DNA of 64,000 nucleotides from Candidatus Fermentithermobacillaceae bacterium (GCA_020725645.1 DYEQ01000031.1:1-64000), one strand, 5' to 3'. Shown: positions 35,943-45,413, counted from the first letter of the stretch. Notes: generated from the sequence alone by a model not told the origin. Made by a program: numbers and translations.

Positions 35943-36475
35943 CCCCTGGTCCCCAGTCTCGCGGCTGGCCGTCGTCTTACCGCCCAGGCGTACTGCCTGA
36001 CGATGAGGTTTAAGAGAGCATCGGCGGGAAGCACCAACAAGGCGCCGGAAAGCGCCTGATACGGAAGGATTTGAGTAATGAGAAACCGCGGGCTTAAACG
36101 GAGGTTCTGAACCCACAGCGACGCGTAAGTAGCTACATCCCCCGTCACGCACGCGACCGCCCCAATGAAGCTCATAGAGAAAAAGGCGTCCCTTTCGATT
36201 ACTTTCCGCAAACCTCCAGAGACCAGGCCGGTCACGGCCAGACCGACCGCCCGGTGTCCGATAAAGCGACAAACCAGGCAGTCTTCAAGGAGCCCGAGAC
36301 ACATACCAGAAGCGAAACCGGCGACGCTTCCCCAGTGCCACCCTATTGCCGAAACCAGGGCGGCAAGGGGATCGGCCCATGCGTGACCTGCAGACTGCGC
36401 AGGCAGTATCGACATTTCCAGGGCGAATACGCCCAGGAGCGACAAGACGCAGGAAAGGACCACCGTCCATATCAT
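35939..36475 (-). CDS. mreD: Rod-shape determining protein MreD
   Basis: This 178-residue membrane protein of about five helices belongs to the elongasome. Sequence conservation in the family is low; the call rests on hydrophobicity, length and position between mreC and mrdA with 4-base overlaps on both sides. The basic C-terminus (AVRRRPAARLGTRG) is cytoplasmic by the positive-inside rule. Confidence 0.88.
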   Translation of the reverse strand: MIWTVVLSCVLSLLGVFALEMSILPAQSAGHAWADPLAALVSAIGWHWGSVAGFASGMCLGLLEDCLVCRFIGHRAVGLAVTGLVSGGLRKVIERDAFFSMSFIGAVACVTGDVATYASLWVQNLRLSPRFLITQILPYQALSGALLVLPADALLNLIVRQYAWAVRRRPAARLGTRG

Positions 36476-37290
36476 CGCGGACCCACCGCCACGAGGACTT
36501 CCTCCAGATGGTCGAAATCCGTTGCCGGTCTCACCCTGGCCACTTTCACCAGTCCTGGCTTAGGAAGGGACACCGATTCTACCTCGCCTATGAGGATTCC
36601 TGCCGGGTAAAAGCTCCCCATGCCCGAGGTGACCACCTTATCCCCTGGTTTGACCTGTGCGTCACGGGAGAAGAACTGCATCGACAGAAAGGGTCTTGAC
36701 GAACCACCCGAGACTATGCCATGGTCCCTGGAACCAGCTACAACCGCTCCGACGCTTGACTCGGGATCCGTCAAGAGGAGCACAACGGACCAGTCGTCTG
36801 CGACGGATATAACTCGCCCGACCAGGCCGCTTCTGGAGATGACGGGAGCGTTGGGATATACCCCCTGCCCTTTTCCGACGGACACAACGAGAGTGGAAAA
36901 CCACTTGCTAGGCGTCCTTCCCGTCACTCTGGCCGCGACGTACTTTTCTGAGGTCTGCTCTTGGAAATCTAGAAGCTTTTTTAACCTGCTCACTTCAGCT
37001 TCGAGTTCGTTGATCCTCGCTTCGAGGCTGTCAATTATGGAAAGCTCCTGCTTAAGTCTTTTGTTCTCTTCGAAGAGATTTTGCTTTGAAGAAAAACCGG
37101 ATACCAGCGATTCGCCCCAGGAATAAGCAGCATCAAAGGCCAGTGAAACACGGCTCACCAGGGAGAGCCATATGCGCTCCCAAAAGGACAGCCCCTGACG
37201 CGGACGGCCGGTAATGTTCATTAAAGAAACCGACACTAGTACCGCGACCAGACAAAGAACCATCAATTTATAGGGAAGAGACCGCCTCAC
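36472..37290 (-). CDS. mreC: Rod-shape determining protein MreC
   Basis: This 272-residue protein has a single N-terminal membrane anchor (about 8-26), a coiled coil (about 72-115, ENKRLKQELSIIDSLEARI...) and the double beta-barrel MreC domain (ARVTGRTPSKWFSTLVVSVGKGQGV, GLVGRVISV). It links MreB filaments to the periplasmic-face PBPs. It follows mreB by 90 bases and overlaps mreD by 4. Confidence 0.94.
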   Translation of the reverse strand: MRRSLPYKLMVLCLVAVLVSVSLMNITGRPRQGLSFWERIWLSLVSRVSLAFDAAYSWGESLVSGFSSKQNLFEENKRLKQELSIIDSLEARINELEAEVSRLKKLLDFQEQTSEKYVAARVTGRTPSKWFSTLVVSVGKGQGVYPNAPVISRSGLVGRVISVADDWSVVLLLTDPESSVGAVVAGSRDHGIVSGGSSRPFLSMQFFSRDAQVKPGDKVVTSGMGSFYPAGILIGEVESVSLPKPGLVKVARVRPATDFDHLEEVLVAVGPR

Positions 37291-37380
37291 CCTTCCTCGC
37301 CTTCCCCTCCCCGGGACGCGTCTATATCATCATGAGTTCCCGCCGGAAAGACCGGATTCCTCTGGAGCCCCGTGGCTTCT

Positions 37381-38418
37381 TCAGGACTTCTTTCCCGACG
37401 TAAGAACGCGCTTCAACGTGTCTATCTCATCCAGGATCTTGCCGGCACCTCTGACGACGGCGTAGAGGGGCTCGTCCACCAGGTGAACGGGCATCCCCGT
37501 CTCGTGGCTGATCCGCTTATCCAGTCCCTTTAGCATGGAGCTGCCGCCGGTCAACATTATTCCCCTATCCATCACGTCGGCGGCGAGCTCCGGAGGGGTA
37601 TTCTCCAGGGTTTCCCTGATAGCTTCGACTATCGCCGCCACCGGCTCGGCGAGCGCCTTTCTGACCTCGGAGGACGTCACCGATATCGTCCTGGGGAGAC
37701 CCGACACGAGGTCCCTTCCCCGGACTTCCATGCTCCCTTCTTCTCCCACGTCAAAAGCTGTTCCTATCTTTATCTTCACTTCCTCCGCGGTGCGCTCACC
37801 CACCAGAAGGTTATAGGCCCGCTTGATATAACTGGCGATGGCCTCGTCCATCTCGTCGCCGGCGACCCGGATCGATTTGGACGTCACGATTCCTCCCAGG
37901 GATATTACGGCTACCTCGCAAGTGCCTCCGCCGATATCCACGATCAGGTTGCCGGTGGGGTCGTTGACGGGGAGTCCAGAGCCTATAGCTGCAGCCATCG
38001 GCTCCTCCACTGTATAAGCTTCCCGTGCGCCAGCCTGAAGTGCAGCATCCAGCACCGCTCTTCGCTCCACTTCGGTGCAACCCGAAGGCACGGCTACGAT
38101 CACCCGGGGCTTAAGGAGTCCTCGCCTATAAGCTTTGCGGATGAAGTACCTGAGCATTGTCTGAGTGATATCGAAGTCTGCGATAACCCCGTCTTTCATC
38201 GGCCTTATGGCGATGATGTTCCCGGGGGTGCGGCCTATCATCTTCTTCGCTTCGGAGCCCACCGCCAGGACTTCCTTGGTTTCCGAGTGTATGGCGACGA
38301 CCGAGGGCTCCATCAGGACGATCCCTTTGCCCCTGACGTGGACCAGGGTATTGGCCGTCCCCAGGTCTATTCCCATGTCCCGGGTCAGGTAGTTCATAAG
38401 ACCCTGCACCGTAGCCAC
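37381..38418 (-). CDS. mreB: Rod-shape determining actin homologue MreB
   Basis: This 345-residue actin-like ATPase forms membrane filaments that orient cell-wall synthesis. Phosphate-binding motifs [12 protein letters not shown] (about 15-26) and [13 protein letters not shown] (about 160-172), and the adenosine motif [14 protein letters not shown] (about 288-301), are present. GTG at 38418 is very close to an AAGGGAG SD; the GTG three codons on is an alternative start. It is first of the mreBCD unit. Confidence 0.96.
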   Translation of the reverse strand: MATVQGLMNYLTRDMGIDLGTANTLVHVRGKGIVLMEPSVVAIHSETKEVLAVGSEAKKMIGRTPGNIIAIRPMKDGVIADFDITQTMLRYFIRKAYRRGLLKPRVIVAVPSGCTEVERRAVLDAALQAGAREAYTVEEPMAAAIGSGLPVNDPTGNLIVDIGGGTCEVAVISLGGIVTSKSIRVAGDEMDEAIASYIKRAYNLLVGERTAEEVKIKIGTAFDVGEEGSMEVRGRDLVSGLPRTISVTSSEVRKALAEPVAAIVEAIRETLENTPPELAADVMDRGIMLTGGSSMLKGLDKRISHETGMPVHLVDEPLYAVVRGAGKILDEIDTLKRVLTSGKKS

Positions 38419-38461
38419 TTCTCCCTTCCATTGCCGGTTAGTTTACGTTGACCTCATGCGC

Positions 38462-39175
38462 CTAACTGAATAACGCCGGTGACCCGCTTTCGCGCAAGCT
38501 CGAGTACCGGCCCTTTCCGACTATTACGTGGTCCAAGACTGTGATCCCCAGAAGCTTCCCCCCTTCCGAGAGCCTCCTGGTGATCTCCAGGTCCTCGCCG
38601 CTGGGAGTAGGGTCTCCCGACGGGTGGTTGTGCACCAAGATGACCGACGCCGCGCTTCTCTTTATGCAGTTCTTAAATATCTCCCTCGGATGAACTATGG
38701 CCGAGTCGAGGCATCCGATGGAAACCACCTCGCGCCTGAGCACCTGGTTTCTGGCGTTGAGCATCAGTATACAAAAGTGCTCCCTATCCAGGGACTCCAT
38801 ATCGCCTCTAACCAACCTGTAAACGTCCATCGCATTTCTCACACAGACCAGTGGCTCTTCGACGCACGCACCCAAACGCCGCCCCAGTTCCACCGCGGCC
38901 TTGATGCGGGCAGCTTTGGCCAGGCCGAGTCCCCGTACCCGTATGAGCTCCTCCACGGAACTTTCTGCCAGGAGTTTCAGCCCCGAACCGTACTCCCTTT
39001 CTCCCGCTGCTAAGATGCGCTTGGCCTGATCGACAGCTGTCTCGCCGGCGCTCCCCGAGCCGAGCAGGATGGCAACCACCTCCGCATCGGAAAGCGCCCC
39101 CGGCCCGATCCGGATTAGCCGCTCCCGAGGCTTTTCCGCATCGGGCCAGTCCTTTATCGTTAATCTATCCTTCAT
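38462..39175 (-). CDS. radC: RadC family JAMM/MPN protein
   Basis: This 237-residue protein has an N-terminal helix-hairpin-helix (LIRVRGLGLAKAARIKAAVELG) and the MPN domain with the metal-binding JAMM motif HNHPSGDPTPSGED near residues 175-188. The old name implies DNA repair, but the biochemical role is unsettled. The position before mreB is conserved in Clostridia. The maf gene, often next to it, is absent here. Confidence 0.92.
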   Translation of the reverse strand: MKDRLTIKDWPDAEKPRERLIRIGPGALSDAEVVAILLGSGSAGETAVDQAKRILAAGEREYGSGLKLLAESSVEELIRVRGLGLAKAARIKAAVELGRRLGACVEEPLVCVRNAMDVYRLVRGDMESLDREHFCILMLNARNQVLRREVVSIGCLDSAIVHPREIFKNCIKRSAASVILVHNHPSGDPTPSGEDLEITRRLSEGGKLLGITVLDHVIVGKGRYSSLRESGSPALFS

Positions 39176-39238
39176 CAGCTGAATAACGACCTGTGTCCCT
39201 CACCCCGGCGCCCTTTATCATCCTGGGGGAAGGAAAGC

Positions 39239-39493
39239 TTACCTCCCGAGCCACAAAAGCAACAGGAGGACCACTATTCCACCCAGCACATTTAGGTGGA
39301 GGCTGAACCCGAACGTGATCGCGAGAACGTTGAGGTCCAGGGTAAACGGAGGGGTGACCCCGACCCTGAATCCTTTGGCCAGAATACCAAGGTTGGGCCA
39401 GGTATTGCCCACGATTTCCCCGATGATACTGCCTACAATCGCCCCCGCCGTCAGCAGCAAGACTAAAAGCCATAACCGGGAATTCCTTCTCAT
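39239..39493 (-). CDS. DUF4321 small membrane protein
   Basis: This 84-residue protein has two hydrophobic segments (about 7-26 and 58-82) around GNTWPNLGILAKGFRVGVTPPFTLDLNVL, which matches the DUF4321 pattern. Its function is unknown; the family is commonly encoded just before radC-mreB in Clostridia. ATG at 39493 is well placed after AGGAGG. Confidence 0.85.
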   Translation of the reverse strand: MRRNSRLWLLVLLLTAGAIVGSIIGEIVGNTWPNLGILAKGFRVGVTPPFTLDLNVLAITFGFSLHLNVLGGIVVLLLLLWLGR

Positions 39494-39556
39494 GTCATTG
39501 CCTCCTAAATTATACCATATACTACTCCTTACGGAACATACGGCGAGGGACCACCC

Positions 39557-40681
39557 TCACCTCTGAAGCTCGACCCTGCCTTTCAGGTTCGGTGTCATCT
39601 CAATGCTCCCGTCCGCTTTTACAAAAATGGCCTCCACTCCGGGAAACCCGGACAATAGCTCTTTCCCTTTATCGACGCCCAGTACAAACAGGGTCGTCGA
39701 CAAGCCGTCACAGTCCGTAGACGATACTCCTATTACGGTAGTTCCTCTGAGATTTTTCGCAGGATATCCCGTCTTTGGGTCGAGAATATGGTGGTAGCGG
39801 ACACCGCCCACTTCGAAGTATCTTTGATAATCGCCGGAACTAACTACGGAAATGTCCGTCCCCGTGAAAATCCCGAGATATCTCTCGGTTCCGGAGGGGT
39901 CTGCGAGGGGATCGGTAATCCCCACCCGCCACAAGGTCCCCCCGGGCTTCTTTCCGCCCACGTAAACATTTCCGCCGGCGTTCACCAAAAAGGAATTCAC
40001 GCCGTTCCGCCGGAGCACCGATACGACTTTGTCCACAGCGTACCCCTTAGCTATTGCGCCGAGGTCAAGGCCCATACCGGGAGCTTCCAGGAAGATAGTA
40101 GAGTGCTCGCTGTCTACCAGCACCTTCGTATAATCCACCAGGGCAAGCGCACTGCGGATCTCTTCTTCCGATGGCACCCTCGGGTTTTCGGCACCCACAT
40201 TCCAGAGTTTCGCCAGCGGCAGCACCGTAGGGTCAAAAGCCCCTCCGGAAATACGGGCGAAGTAGAGCGCACGTTCCACAACCTCGAGGGTTTCAGAGGT
40301 CACCTTTACAGGTGCCCTGCCGGCGTTCGAGTTCACTTTGGAGATTTCGGAATTCGGGTCATAGGCGTTAAACAGGTTGTGAAGGCGGGCAAGTTCGTCG
40401 AAAGCCCGGTCCACGCCCGTTTTGGCGTTCCTTCCGTAAGCGCGGATTTCGATTCTCGTATCGAATAGACCGAGTTCTTCCCGGGATACAGGCTCTTCGG
40501 AGGAGGGGCAACCCGAGGAAAGGACCACGATTGACAGGATGATCAGCGCCGGGACGGCGATCAAGGCGTGGGGACGGGAAAAACCCGCGAGAAGCCTCCT
40601 GACATAATCCCTGCGACGACCCTTTCCATCCCTCAGCAACGTACTTCTTCTCCTTCGCGACACCTGAGAGTTTCGCGACAT
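39557..40681 (-). CDS. apbE: FAD:protein FMN transferase (ApbE), lipoprotein
   Basis: This enzyme attaches FMN covalently to Thr in target proteins such as RnfG and RnfD. From ATG at 40681 (SD AAGGTG) it has 374 residues. A basic N-terminus is followed by a hydrophobic segment ending in VVLSSGC, a lipobox-like site, so the mature protein is probably an outer-face lipoprotein. The core shows FDTRIEIRAYG, GAFDPTVLPL, LDLGAIAKGYAVD and the metal-binding TDCDGLSTTLFVLG. Placed directly after rnfB, it most likely flavinylates the Rnf complex. Confidence 0.93.
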   Translation of the reverse strand: MSRNSQVSRRRRSTLLRDGKGRRRDYVRRLLAGFSRPHALIAVPALIILSIVVLSSGCPSSEEPVSREELGLFDTRIEIRAYGRNAKTGVDRAFDELARLHNLFNAYDPNSEISKVNSNAGRAPVKVTSETLEVVERALYFARISGGAFDPTVLPLAKLWNVGAENPRVPSEEEIRSALALVDYTKVLVDSEHSTIFLEAPGMGLDLGAIAKGYAVDKVVSVLRRNGVNSFLVNAGGNVYVGGKKPGGTLWRVGITDPLADPSGTERYLGIFTGTDISVVSSGDYQRYFEVGGVRYHHILDPKTGYPAKNLRGTTVIGVSSTDCDGLSTTLFVLGVDKGKELLSGFPGVEAIFVKADGSIEMTPNLKGRVELQR

Positions 40682-40720
40682 CTGACACCTTAGTTTATCA
40701 GCATTTTGGTGCCGGTACAA

Positions 40721-40760
40721 TGACGCCCGCCGCAAAAACCCCTGCATACGGCGGGCGTCA
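40721..40760. repeat. Perfect inverted repeat between rnfB and apbE
   Basis: TGACGCCCGCCG (40721-40732) is the exact reverse complement of CGGCGGGCGTCA (40749-40760), with a 16-base loop. In the mRNA this is a 12-bp, GC-rich stem about 50 bases after the rnfB stop. There is no T run directly after it on the minus strand. It may act as a partial terminator or an mRNA 3'-end stabiliser between rnf and apbE. Confidence 0.7.
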
Positions 40761-40808
40761 CGATCCTCTAAAATGCCCCCTGATCTTTTCAACGTTGCCG
40801 CCCCATTG

Positions 40809-41618
40809 TCAGGATACGGCCTTCTCCTCCCTCAACTTGTACGAAACGATGGTCTTCACCGGGCATTTGGACACGCAAATCTCACAGTTATCGCACAACG
40901 AGTAATCGATACGGGCAAGCGTGCCCCTGTCCATGGAAATCGCCTTCAGCGGGCACGCCCTGACGCAAGCCTGACATGCTATGCAGCCCACTTTGCAGTA
41001 TTTCCGAACTACCGGGCCTTTGTCGTAAGACCTGCATAAAATGTGAACTTGCTTATCCGCGGGGACGAGCTCGATGAGCTTTCTCGGGCAGGCCTTGACG
41101 CAGGCACCGCAACCCGTGCATTTCTCCCTGATAACCACAGGTATCCCCTGAGAGCTCATGTACATCGCCCCGAACTTGCACGCTTTCACGCAGCTTCCCA
41201 GGCCGAGACACCCGTAGGGACACCCCTTAACGCCGCCGAGCTGGTCCAACGCCCGGCAGGCTTCGATTCCGACGTATTCGGCCCTCGGCTCCGCGACGTC
41301 CCGGGAGCCCTGGCAGTAGACCATGGCCACCCTGGCTGTAACCGCCGAAGCCTGGACCCCCATTATCCCGGCGACCTTCTCAGCTACGGTGTTCCCCCCG
41401 ACGGTGCACGCATTCACGGGAGCCTGCCCCGCAACGATAGCTGCGGCCAATCCCGAACATCCCGGATAGCCGCACCCGCCGCAGTTGGCCCCCGGAAGGA
41501 CTTCGATTATCCTGGATACCCTGGGGTCCTGCTCCACTCTGAACTTTCTGGCAGCGACCCCCAAGAGAACCCCGAAGGCCAGTCCGCTTATCCCCATTGT
41601 CAGGATAGCTTCGATCAT
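40809..41618 (-). CDS. rnfB: Rnf complex ferredoxin-type subunit B
   Basis: This 269-residue subunit accepts electrons from ferredoxin for the Rnf ion-pumping complex. It has an N-terminal membrane helix (about 3-22), the [4Fe-4S] motif CGGCGYPGC (about 46-54), and further ferredoxin clusters CTGCGACVKACP, CIACQACVRACP and CDNCEICVSKCP. ATG at 41618 follows AGAGGTG. It is the last rnf gene. Confidence 0.95.
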   Translation of the reverse strand: MIEAILTMGISGLAFGVLLGVAARKFRVEQDPRVSRIIEVLPGANCGGCGYPGCSGLAAAIVAGQAPVNACTVGGNTVAEKVAGIMGVQASAVTARVAMVYCQGSRDVAEPRAEYVGIEACRALDQLGGVKGCPYGCLGLGSCVKACKFGAMYMSSQGIPVVIREKCTGCGACVKACPRKLIELVPADKQVHILCRSYDKGPVVRKYCKVGCIACQACVRACPLKAISMDRGTLARIDYSLCDNCEICVSKCPVKTIVSYKLREEKAVS

Positions 41619-41648
41619 AACGTTTCACCTCTGAACCATTTATCGTTC

Positions 41649-42236
41649 TCAGTGGAATGCCGCCTTGAAAAGGTTCTGAAATCCCAGGAACGCAAGGGAC
41701 ATGAGCCCTGTGGAAATCAGAGCGAGCGGAAATCCCTCGAGAGTTTTGGGGATATCCATCAGGCGCCACCTCTCGCGAATGCCCGCGAAGATGATGATGG
41801 CGAGGCTCCATCCCAGAGCGCCTGCCAGACCGTTCAGGGTGGATAGAAGAATACCGTACGAACGCCTAACGTTAAGCATCGTTACTCCTAGCACGGCGCA
41901 GTTCGTCGTTATCAGTGGAAGGTAGATGCCGAGAGCTTTGTACAGACCGGGCGCCGCCTTCTTCATGAATATCTCGACCAGCTGTACGAACGAGGCGATC
42001 ACCAGAATGTAGGCGATAGTCCTGAGATACCCGAGGCCCAACGGCGCCAGCACATAAATCTCGAGAGCCGCCGTGACCGCAGAAGCCATGGTCATGACGA
42101 AGACCACCGCACCCGACATCCCCAGCGCTGTTTCCAGCTGCCTCGATACTCCCACGAAGGGGCAGAGGCCAAGGTACTGCATGAACACGAAGTTGTTTAT
42201 CAGCACACCGCCTAAGATGATGGCGATTATCTCCAA
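41649..42236 (-). CDS. rnfA: Rnf complex membrane subunit A
   Basis: This 195-residue integral membrane subunit has about six helices and typical blocks NNFVFMQYLGLCPFVGVS near the start and TNCAVLGVTMLN. The cysteines in LGLCPF and TNCA are those that hold a membrane iron-sulfur centre between RnfA and RnfE. TTG at 42236 follows GGAGGAGGGG. It forms a pseudo-symmetric pair with RnfE. Confidence 0.95.
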   Translation of the reverse strand: MEIIAIILGGVLINNFVFMQYLGLCPFVGVSRQLETALGMSGAVVFVMTMASAVTAALEIYVLAPLGLGYLRTIAYILVIASFVQLVEIFMKKAAPGLYKALGIYLPLITTNCAVLGVTMLNVRRSYGILLSTLNGLAGALGWSLAIIIFAGIRERWRLMDIPKTLEGFPLALISTGLMSLAFLGFQNLFKAAFH

Positions 42237-42279
42237 AGACGACCCCTCCTCCAGTACCCTTCAAACTCAATTGACCCCA

Positions 42280-42912
42280 TTAAACCGCCTGAGCTTTCAT
42301 CTTGCGCTCCCGCCGGGCCAGGAGGACGTTGAGGATCGCCATGAGTAATCCAAGACAGATGAATCCCCCTGGAGGGGTCAACATGACGGCCGCCGGCTCA
42401 AATAGCGGAGCTTGCGGGAAGCGGAAGCTTCCAACGGTTATTTGACCGGTTCCAAGGAATTCCCTTATAGCTGATATGAGAATGAGGTTTGCGGTAAATC
42501 CCGAACCTATCCCCAGTCCGTCGGCGAAGGAATTCAGCACCGGATGCTTAAACGCAAAGGCTTCAGCTCTTGCGATGATGATGCAGTTCACCACGATGAG
42601 GGGGACGAATATCCCGAGGATTTCGTACATGGCCGGCAAGTACGCCTTCATGACCAGTTCGACGATGACCACGGGCGTCGCTATCAATATCACGAACACG
42701 GGAAGTCTGATCTCGTCGGGCGTGACCTTCCTCAGCAGGGAAACGAACACATTGGCGAAGACCAGAACGAATATGACGCTCAGCCCCATCCAAAATCCGT
42801 TTACTACGCTGGTGGTCACCGCTAAGGTCGGGCACATCCCGATAACAAGCCTAAACGTCGGGTTTTCCTCGATAAAACCCTTGATGAAATCATAAAATAC
42901 GCTTCTTTTCAA
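42280..42912 (-). CDS. rnfE: Rnf complex membrane subunit E
   Basis: This 210-residue subunit has about six helices and motifs NPTFRLVIGMCPTLAVT (about 15-31) and VNCIIIARAEAFA (about 108-120). Both cysteines (GMCP, VNCI) match those expected to bind the shared membrane [2Fe-2S] cluster. The TTG start at 42912 lies only 19 bases after the rnfD stop. rnfG, which normally separates rnfD and rnfE, is not there. Confidence 0.94.
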   Translation of the reverse strand: MKRSVFYDFIKGFIEENPTFRLVIGMCPTLAVTTSVVNGFWMGLSVIFVLVFANVFVSLLRKVTPDEIRLPVFVILIATPVVIVELVMKAYLPAMYEILGIFVPLIVVNCIIIARAEAFAFKHPVLNSFADGLGIGSGFTANLILISAIREFLGTGQITVGSFRFPQAPLFEPAAVMLTPPGGFICLGLLMAILNVLLARRERKMKAQAV

Positions 42913-42931
42913 GACCCTCGCCTCGCTTTCA

Positions 42932-43915
42932 TTAGAGAGTCTTTTCCTTCCGGGCTTCGTGCTTCCATCCGTAGTACCTGGGTACCATCGCCCTGTCGAT
43001 CAGGGGCGTCACCAGGTTCATGAGGAGAATCGAATAGGAAACCCCTTCGGGGTACCCTCCCCACAGCCTGATGAGAACCGTTATCACTCCGCAGCCTATA
43101 CCCATCAACAGCCTTCCCTTGGACGTCACCGGGCTCGTAACGTAATCGGTGGCCATGAAGAAGGCACCGAGGAAAAGCCCGCCCGACAGGATGTGGTATA
43201 TGGCGTTCCCCTGGAATAAGGCGCCGGGCTTTCCGAATACCCAGGTAAGAACGAACACAGTTCCAATGAAGCCCAGGGGGATCCTCGGGTCGATAACTTC
43301 TTTCCAGATGAGGTAGATACCCCCCATCAGGATAGCGATGACGCTCGTCTCCCCGAGACAACCGGCGCGATTCCCCAGGAGCATATCCCAGATCCCCGGC
43401 AGGGTCCCGCCGGGCGCACCCTTGAGGACTGCTAGAGGCGTCGCTGAAGATGTCGCGTCCACGCCCCCGAAGAACCCGGGTGCCAACCAGTCCCTGGTCA
43501 TGTGAAGGGGCCACGCTGCCATCAAAAACGCCCTACCGGCGAGGGCGGGATTCACGAAGTTGTAGCCGAGACCGCCGAAGATCTGCTTCGCCACCACGAT
43601 GGCGAAAGCTGAGCCTATGGCGGGCATCCACAAGGGTACTCCCGGGGGCATGTTCATGGCCAGGAGTATCCCGGTGATCACCGCAGAATAGTCTTTTATC
43701 GTAACCTCCCGCTTGACCGCCTTTTCGTAGACAGCCTCGGAAATCACAGCCGACGACACCGAAGTCAGGATGATGGTAAGAGCTCTCCACCCGAAAAATA
43801 CCACGGAAGCTAGAACCGCGGGCATGAGAGCCACAACTACGTCGAGCATGAGACCGGATACTGTCTTATCCGTCTTCCAGTGCGGCGACGGCGACACCAC
43901 CAACCGTTCCGTCAT
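42932..43915 (-). CDS. rnfD: Rnf complex membrane subunit D
   Basis: This 327-residue subunit of about nine to ten helices carries the flavinylation site DATSSATPLAV, with Thr159 as the expected FMN acceptor. Other family blocks are GGLGYNFVNPALAGRAFL and FFMATDYVTSPVTSKGR. ATG at 43915 follows GGAGG. It lies 55 bases after rnfC and is followed directly by rnfE. Confidence 0.95.
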   Translation of the reverse strand: MTERLVVSPSPHWKTDKTVSGLMLDVVVALMPAVLASVVFFGWRALTIILTSVSSAVISEAVYEKAVKREVTIKDYSAVITGILLAMNMPPGVPLWMPAIGSAFAIVVAKQIFGGLGYNFVNPALAGRAFLMAAWPLHMTRDWLAPGFFGGVDATSSATPLAVLKGAPGGTLPGIWDMLLGNRAGCLGETSVIAILMGGIYLIWKEVIDPRIPLGFIGTVFVLTWVFGKPGALFQGNAIYHILSGGLFLGAFFMATDYVTSPVTSKGRLLMGIGCGVITVLIRLWGGYPEGVSYSILLMNLVTPLIDRAMVPRYYGWKHEARKEKTL

Positions 43916-43970
43916 ATATCGCTACCTCCGTCCCTGAGCTCTCAAGAGATCATTTCGCTCCCGGTTGCGT

Positions 43971-45317
43971 TCAACCGGAAACCTTTTGCGCCCGGGCCCT
44001 GCGCTCTTCCATGATCGCCTGCTTGGCCAGCCTGACGGATTGCACTAAAGGCCGCCGGGAGGGACACCTGTAGGCGCATACGCCGCATTCGCAGCAGTCG
44101 AGAGCCCTGTATTTTTCAGCTTCTTCGTACATGCCTCTATCCGAGTATGCCGCTATCCATACGGGCAGGAGTCTCAACGGACAGGAATCCACACAGCGCC
44201 CGCACCGGATACACGGAAGCGGCTTATCCAGGTTTACTTCGTCTTTAGTCATCACGACGATGCCGGTAGTACCCTTCAGCACGGGCACATCCGTCCGGGG
44301 AAGGGACACTCCCATCATCGGGCCTCCCATGATGACCTTGCCGGGTTCACCGGTGTACCCGCCGGCCTTCTCGATCAAGAACGAAACCTGTGTCCCCAAA
44401 AGAACCCGGAAATTAGAAGGCGACCCAACGGCGCCGGTCACCGTGACGACTCTATCCACGAGAGGCATGCCCGTTCGGAGGGCCTTTGCCAGAGAGTACG
44501 CGGTACCCACGTTCGACACCACGACACCCACATCAAAAGGCAGTCCCGGAGGGGGAGGAACCTCCCGCCCTAAAACCACCTGGATCAACTGCTTTTCGCC
44601 GCCCTGCGGGTATCTGGTTTTCAGAACGCAAAGCTCGATACCGGGCTTCCCCGAGATAGCTTTTTCCATGGCCATGATAGCTTCGGGCTTGTTGTCTTCG
44701 ATACAGACGATCCCTCTAGGAGCACCGACCGCTTTCATCATGGCCGTGAACCCGAATACTATTTCATCCGCTTCTTCCACCATGAGCCTGGCGTCGCAGG
44801 TGAGGTAAGGCTCGCATTCCGCTCCGTTTAAAAGATAAACGTCGATCGGCTTGTCCTTCGGGGGGGAAAGCTTAACTGCGGTCGGAAAAGCTGCCCCTCC
44901 CAACCCGACGAGACCGGCGTTTCTCGCGATCTTGATGATGTCTTCCGGAGATAAAGTGGATATATCGTCAGACCCTGGAGCTACACCTTCCCATATCTCG
45001 CCCTTGCCGTCGGGCTCGATCACCACCGCCGTCGACGGCTTCGCGAGAATGGGATGATACCGGTCTTCCACAGCTTTTACAGTTCCGGAAGTGGAAGCGT
45101 GAACCGAAGCTGAAACAAAAGACTGTGCCTCGCCCACGACCTGACCCGCCAGCACATGGTCTCCTGCTTTTACCACGGGCTTTGCCGGAGCACCGGTGTG
45201 CTGCGACATGAACAGAACTATCTCCGGCGGGATACCTGCAAACTCCACAGGTTTCCCTGAAGAGATTTTCCTGTCGTCGAGATGGACCCCTCCCGACAAT
45301 GCTCTCGTCCTTATCAC
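43971..45317 (-). CDS. rnfC: Rnf complex NADH-binding subunit C
   Basis: This about 448-residue peripheral subunit passes electrons to NAD+. The N-terminal GGVHLDDRKISSGKPVEF, the NADH/FMN domain with GLVGLGGAAFPTAVKL, a SLBB region and two [4Fe-4S] motifs, CIRCGRCVDSCP and CCECGVCAYRCP (near the C-terminus), are all present. I prefer the GTG at 45317, six bases after GAGGTG; the GTG at 45326 overlaps that SD. A consensus promoter lies 120 bases upstream, so this is the first gene of the operon. Confidence 0.94.
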   Translation of the reverse strand: MIRTRALSGGVHLDDRKISSGKPVEFAGIPPEIVLFMSQHTGAPAKPVVKAGDHVLAGQVVGEAQSFVSASVHASTSGTVKAVEDRYHPILAKPSTAVVIEPDGKGEIWEGVAPGSDDISTLSPEDIIKIARNAGLVGLGGAAFPTAVKLSPPKDKPIDVYLLNGAECEPYLTCDARLMVEEADEIVFGFTAMMKAVGAPRGIVCIEDNKPEAIMAMEKAISGKPGIELCVLKTRYPQGGEKQLIQVVLGREVPPPPGLPFDVGVVVSNVGTAYSLAKALRTGMPLVDRVVTVTGAVGSPSNFRVLLGTQVSFLIEKAGGYTGEPGKVIMGGPMMGVSLPRTDVPVLKGTTGIVVMTKDEVNLDKPLPCIRCGRCVDSCPLRLLPVWIAAYSDRGMYEEAEKYRALDCCECGVCAYRCPSRRPLVQSVRLAKQAIMEERRARAQKVSG

Positions 45318-45413
45318 CAGCACCACCTCGTATGAAACCGTATGCTACCGCTGACCTGATAACCTGACCACTCGTCAACCCCAATCGAAATCCCCGTTAA
45401 CCTCAAAACTTAA

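Noticed and set aside
39494-39520. TATAAT just upstream of the DUF4321 gene as a promoter
   Set aside because: It abuts the SD, so transcription would start inside or after the ribosome binding site, and no -35 is present.
42909-43514. Second open frame in the rnfD region as a possible rnfG
   Set aside because: It overlaps rnfD on the same strand in another frame, is Arg/Gly-rich and has no FMN-binding motif or N-terminal membrane helix.
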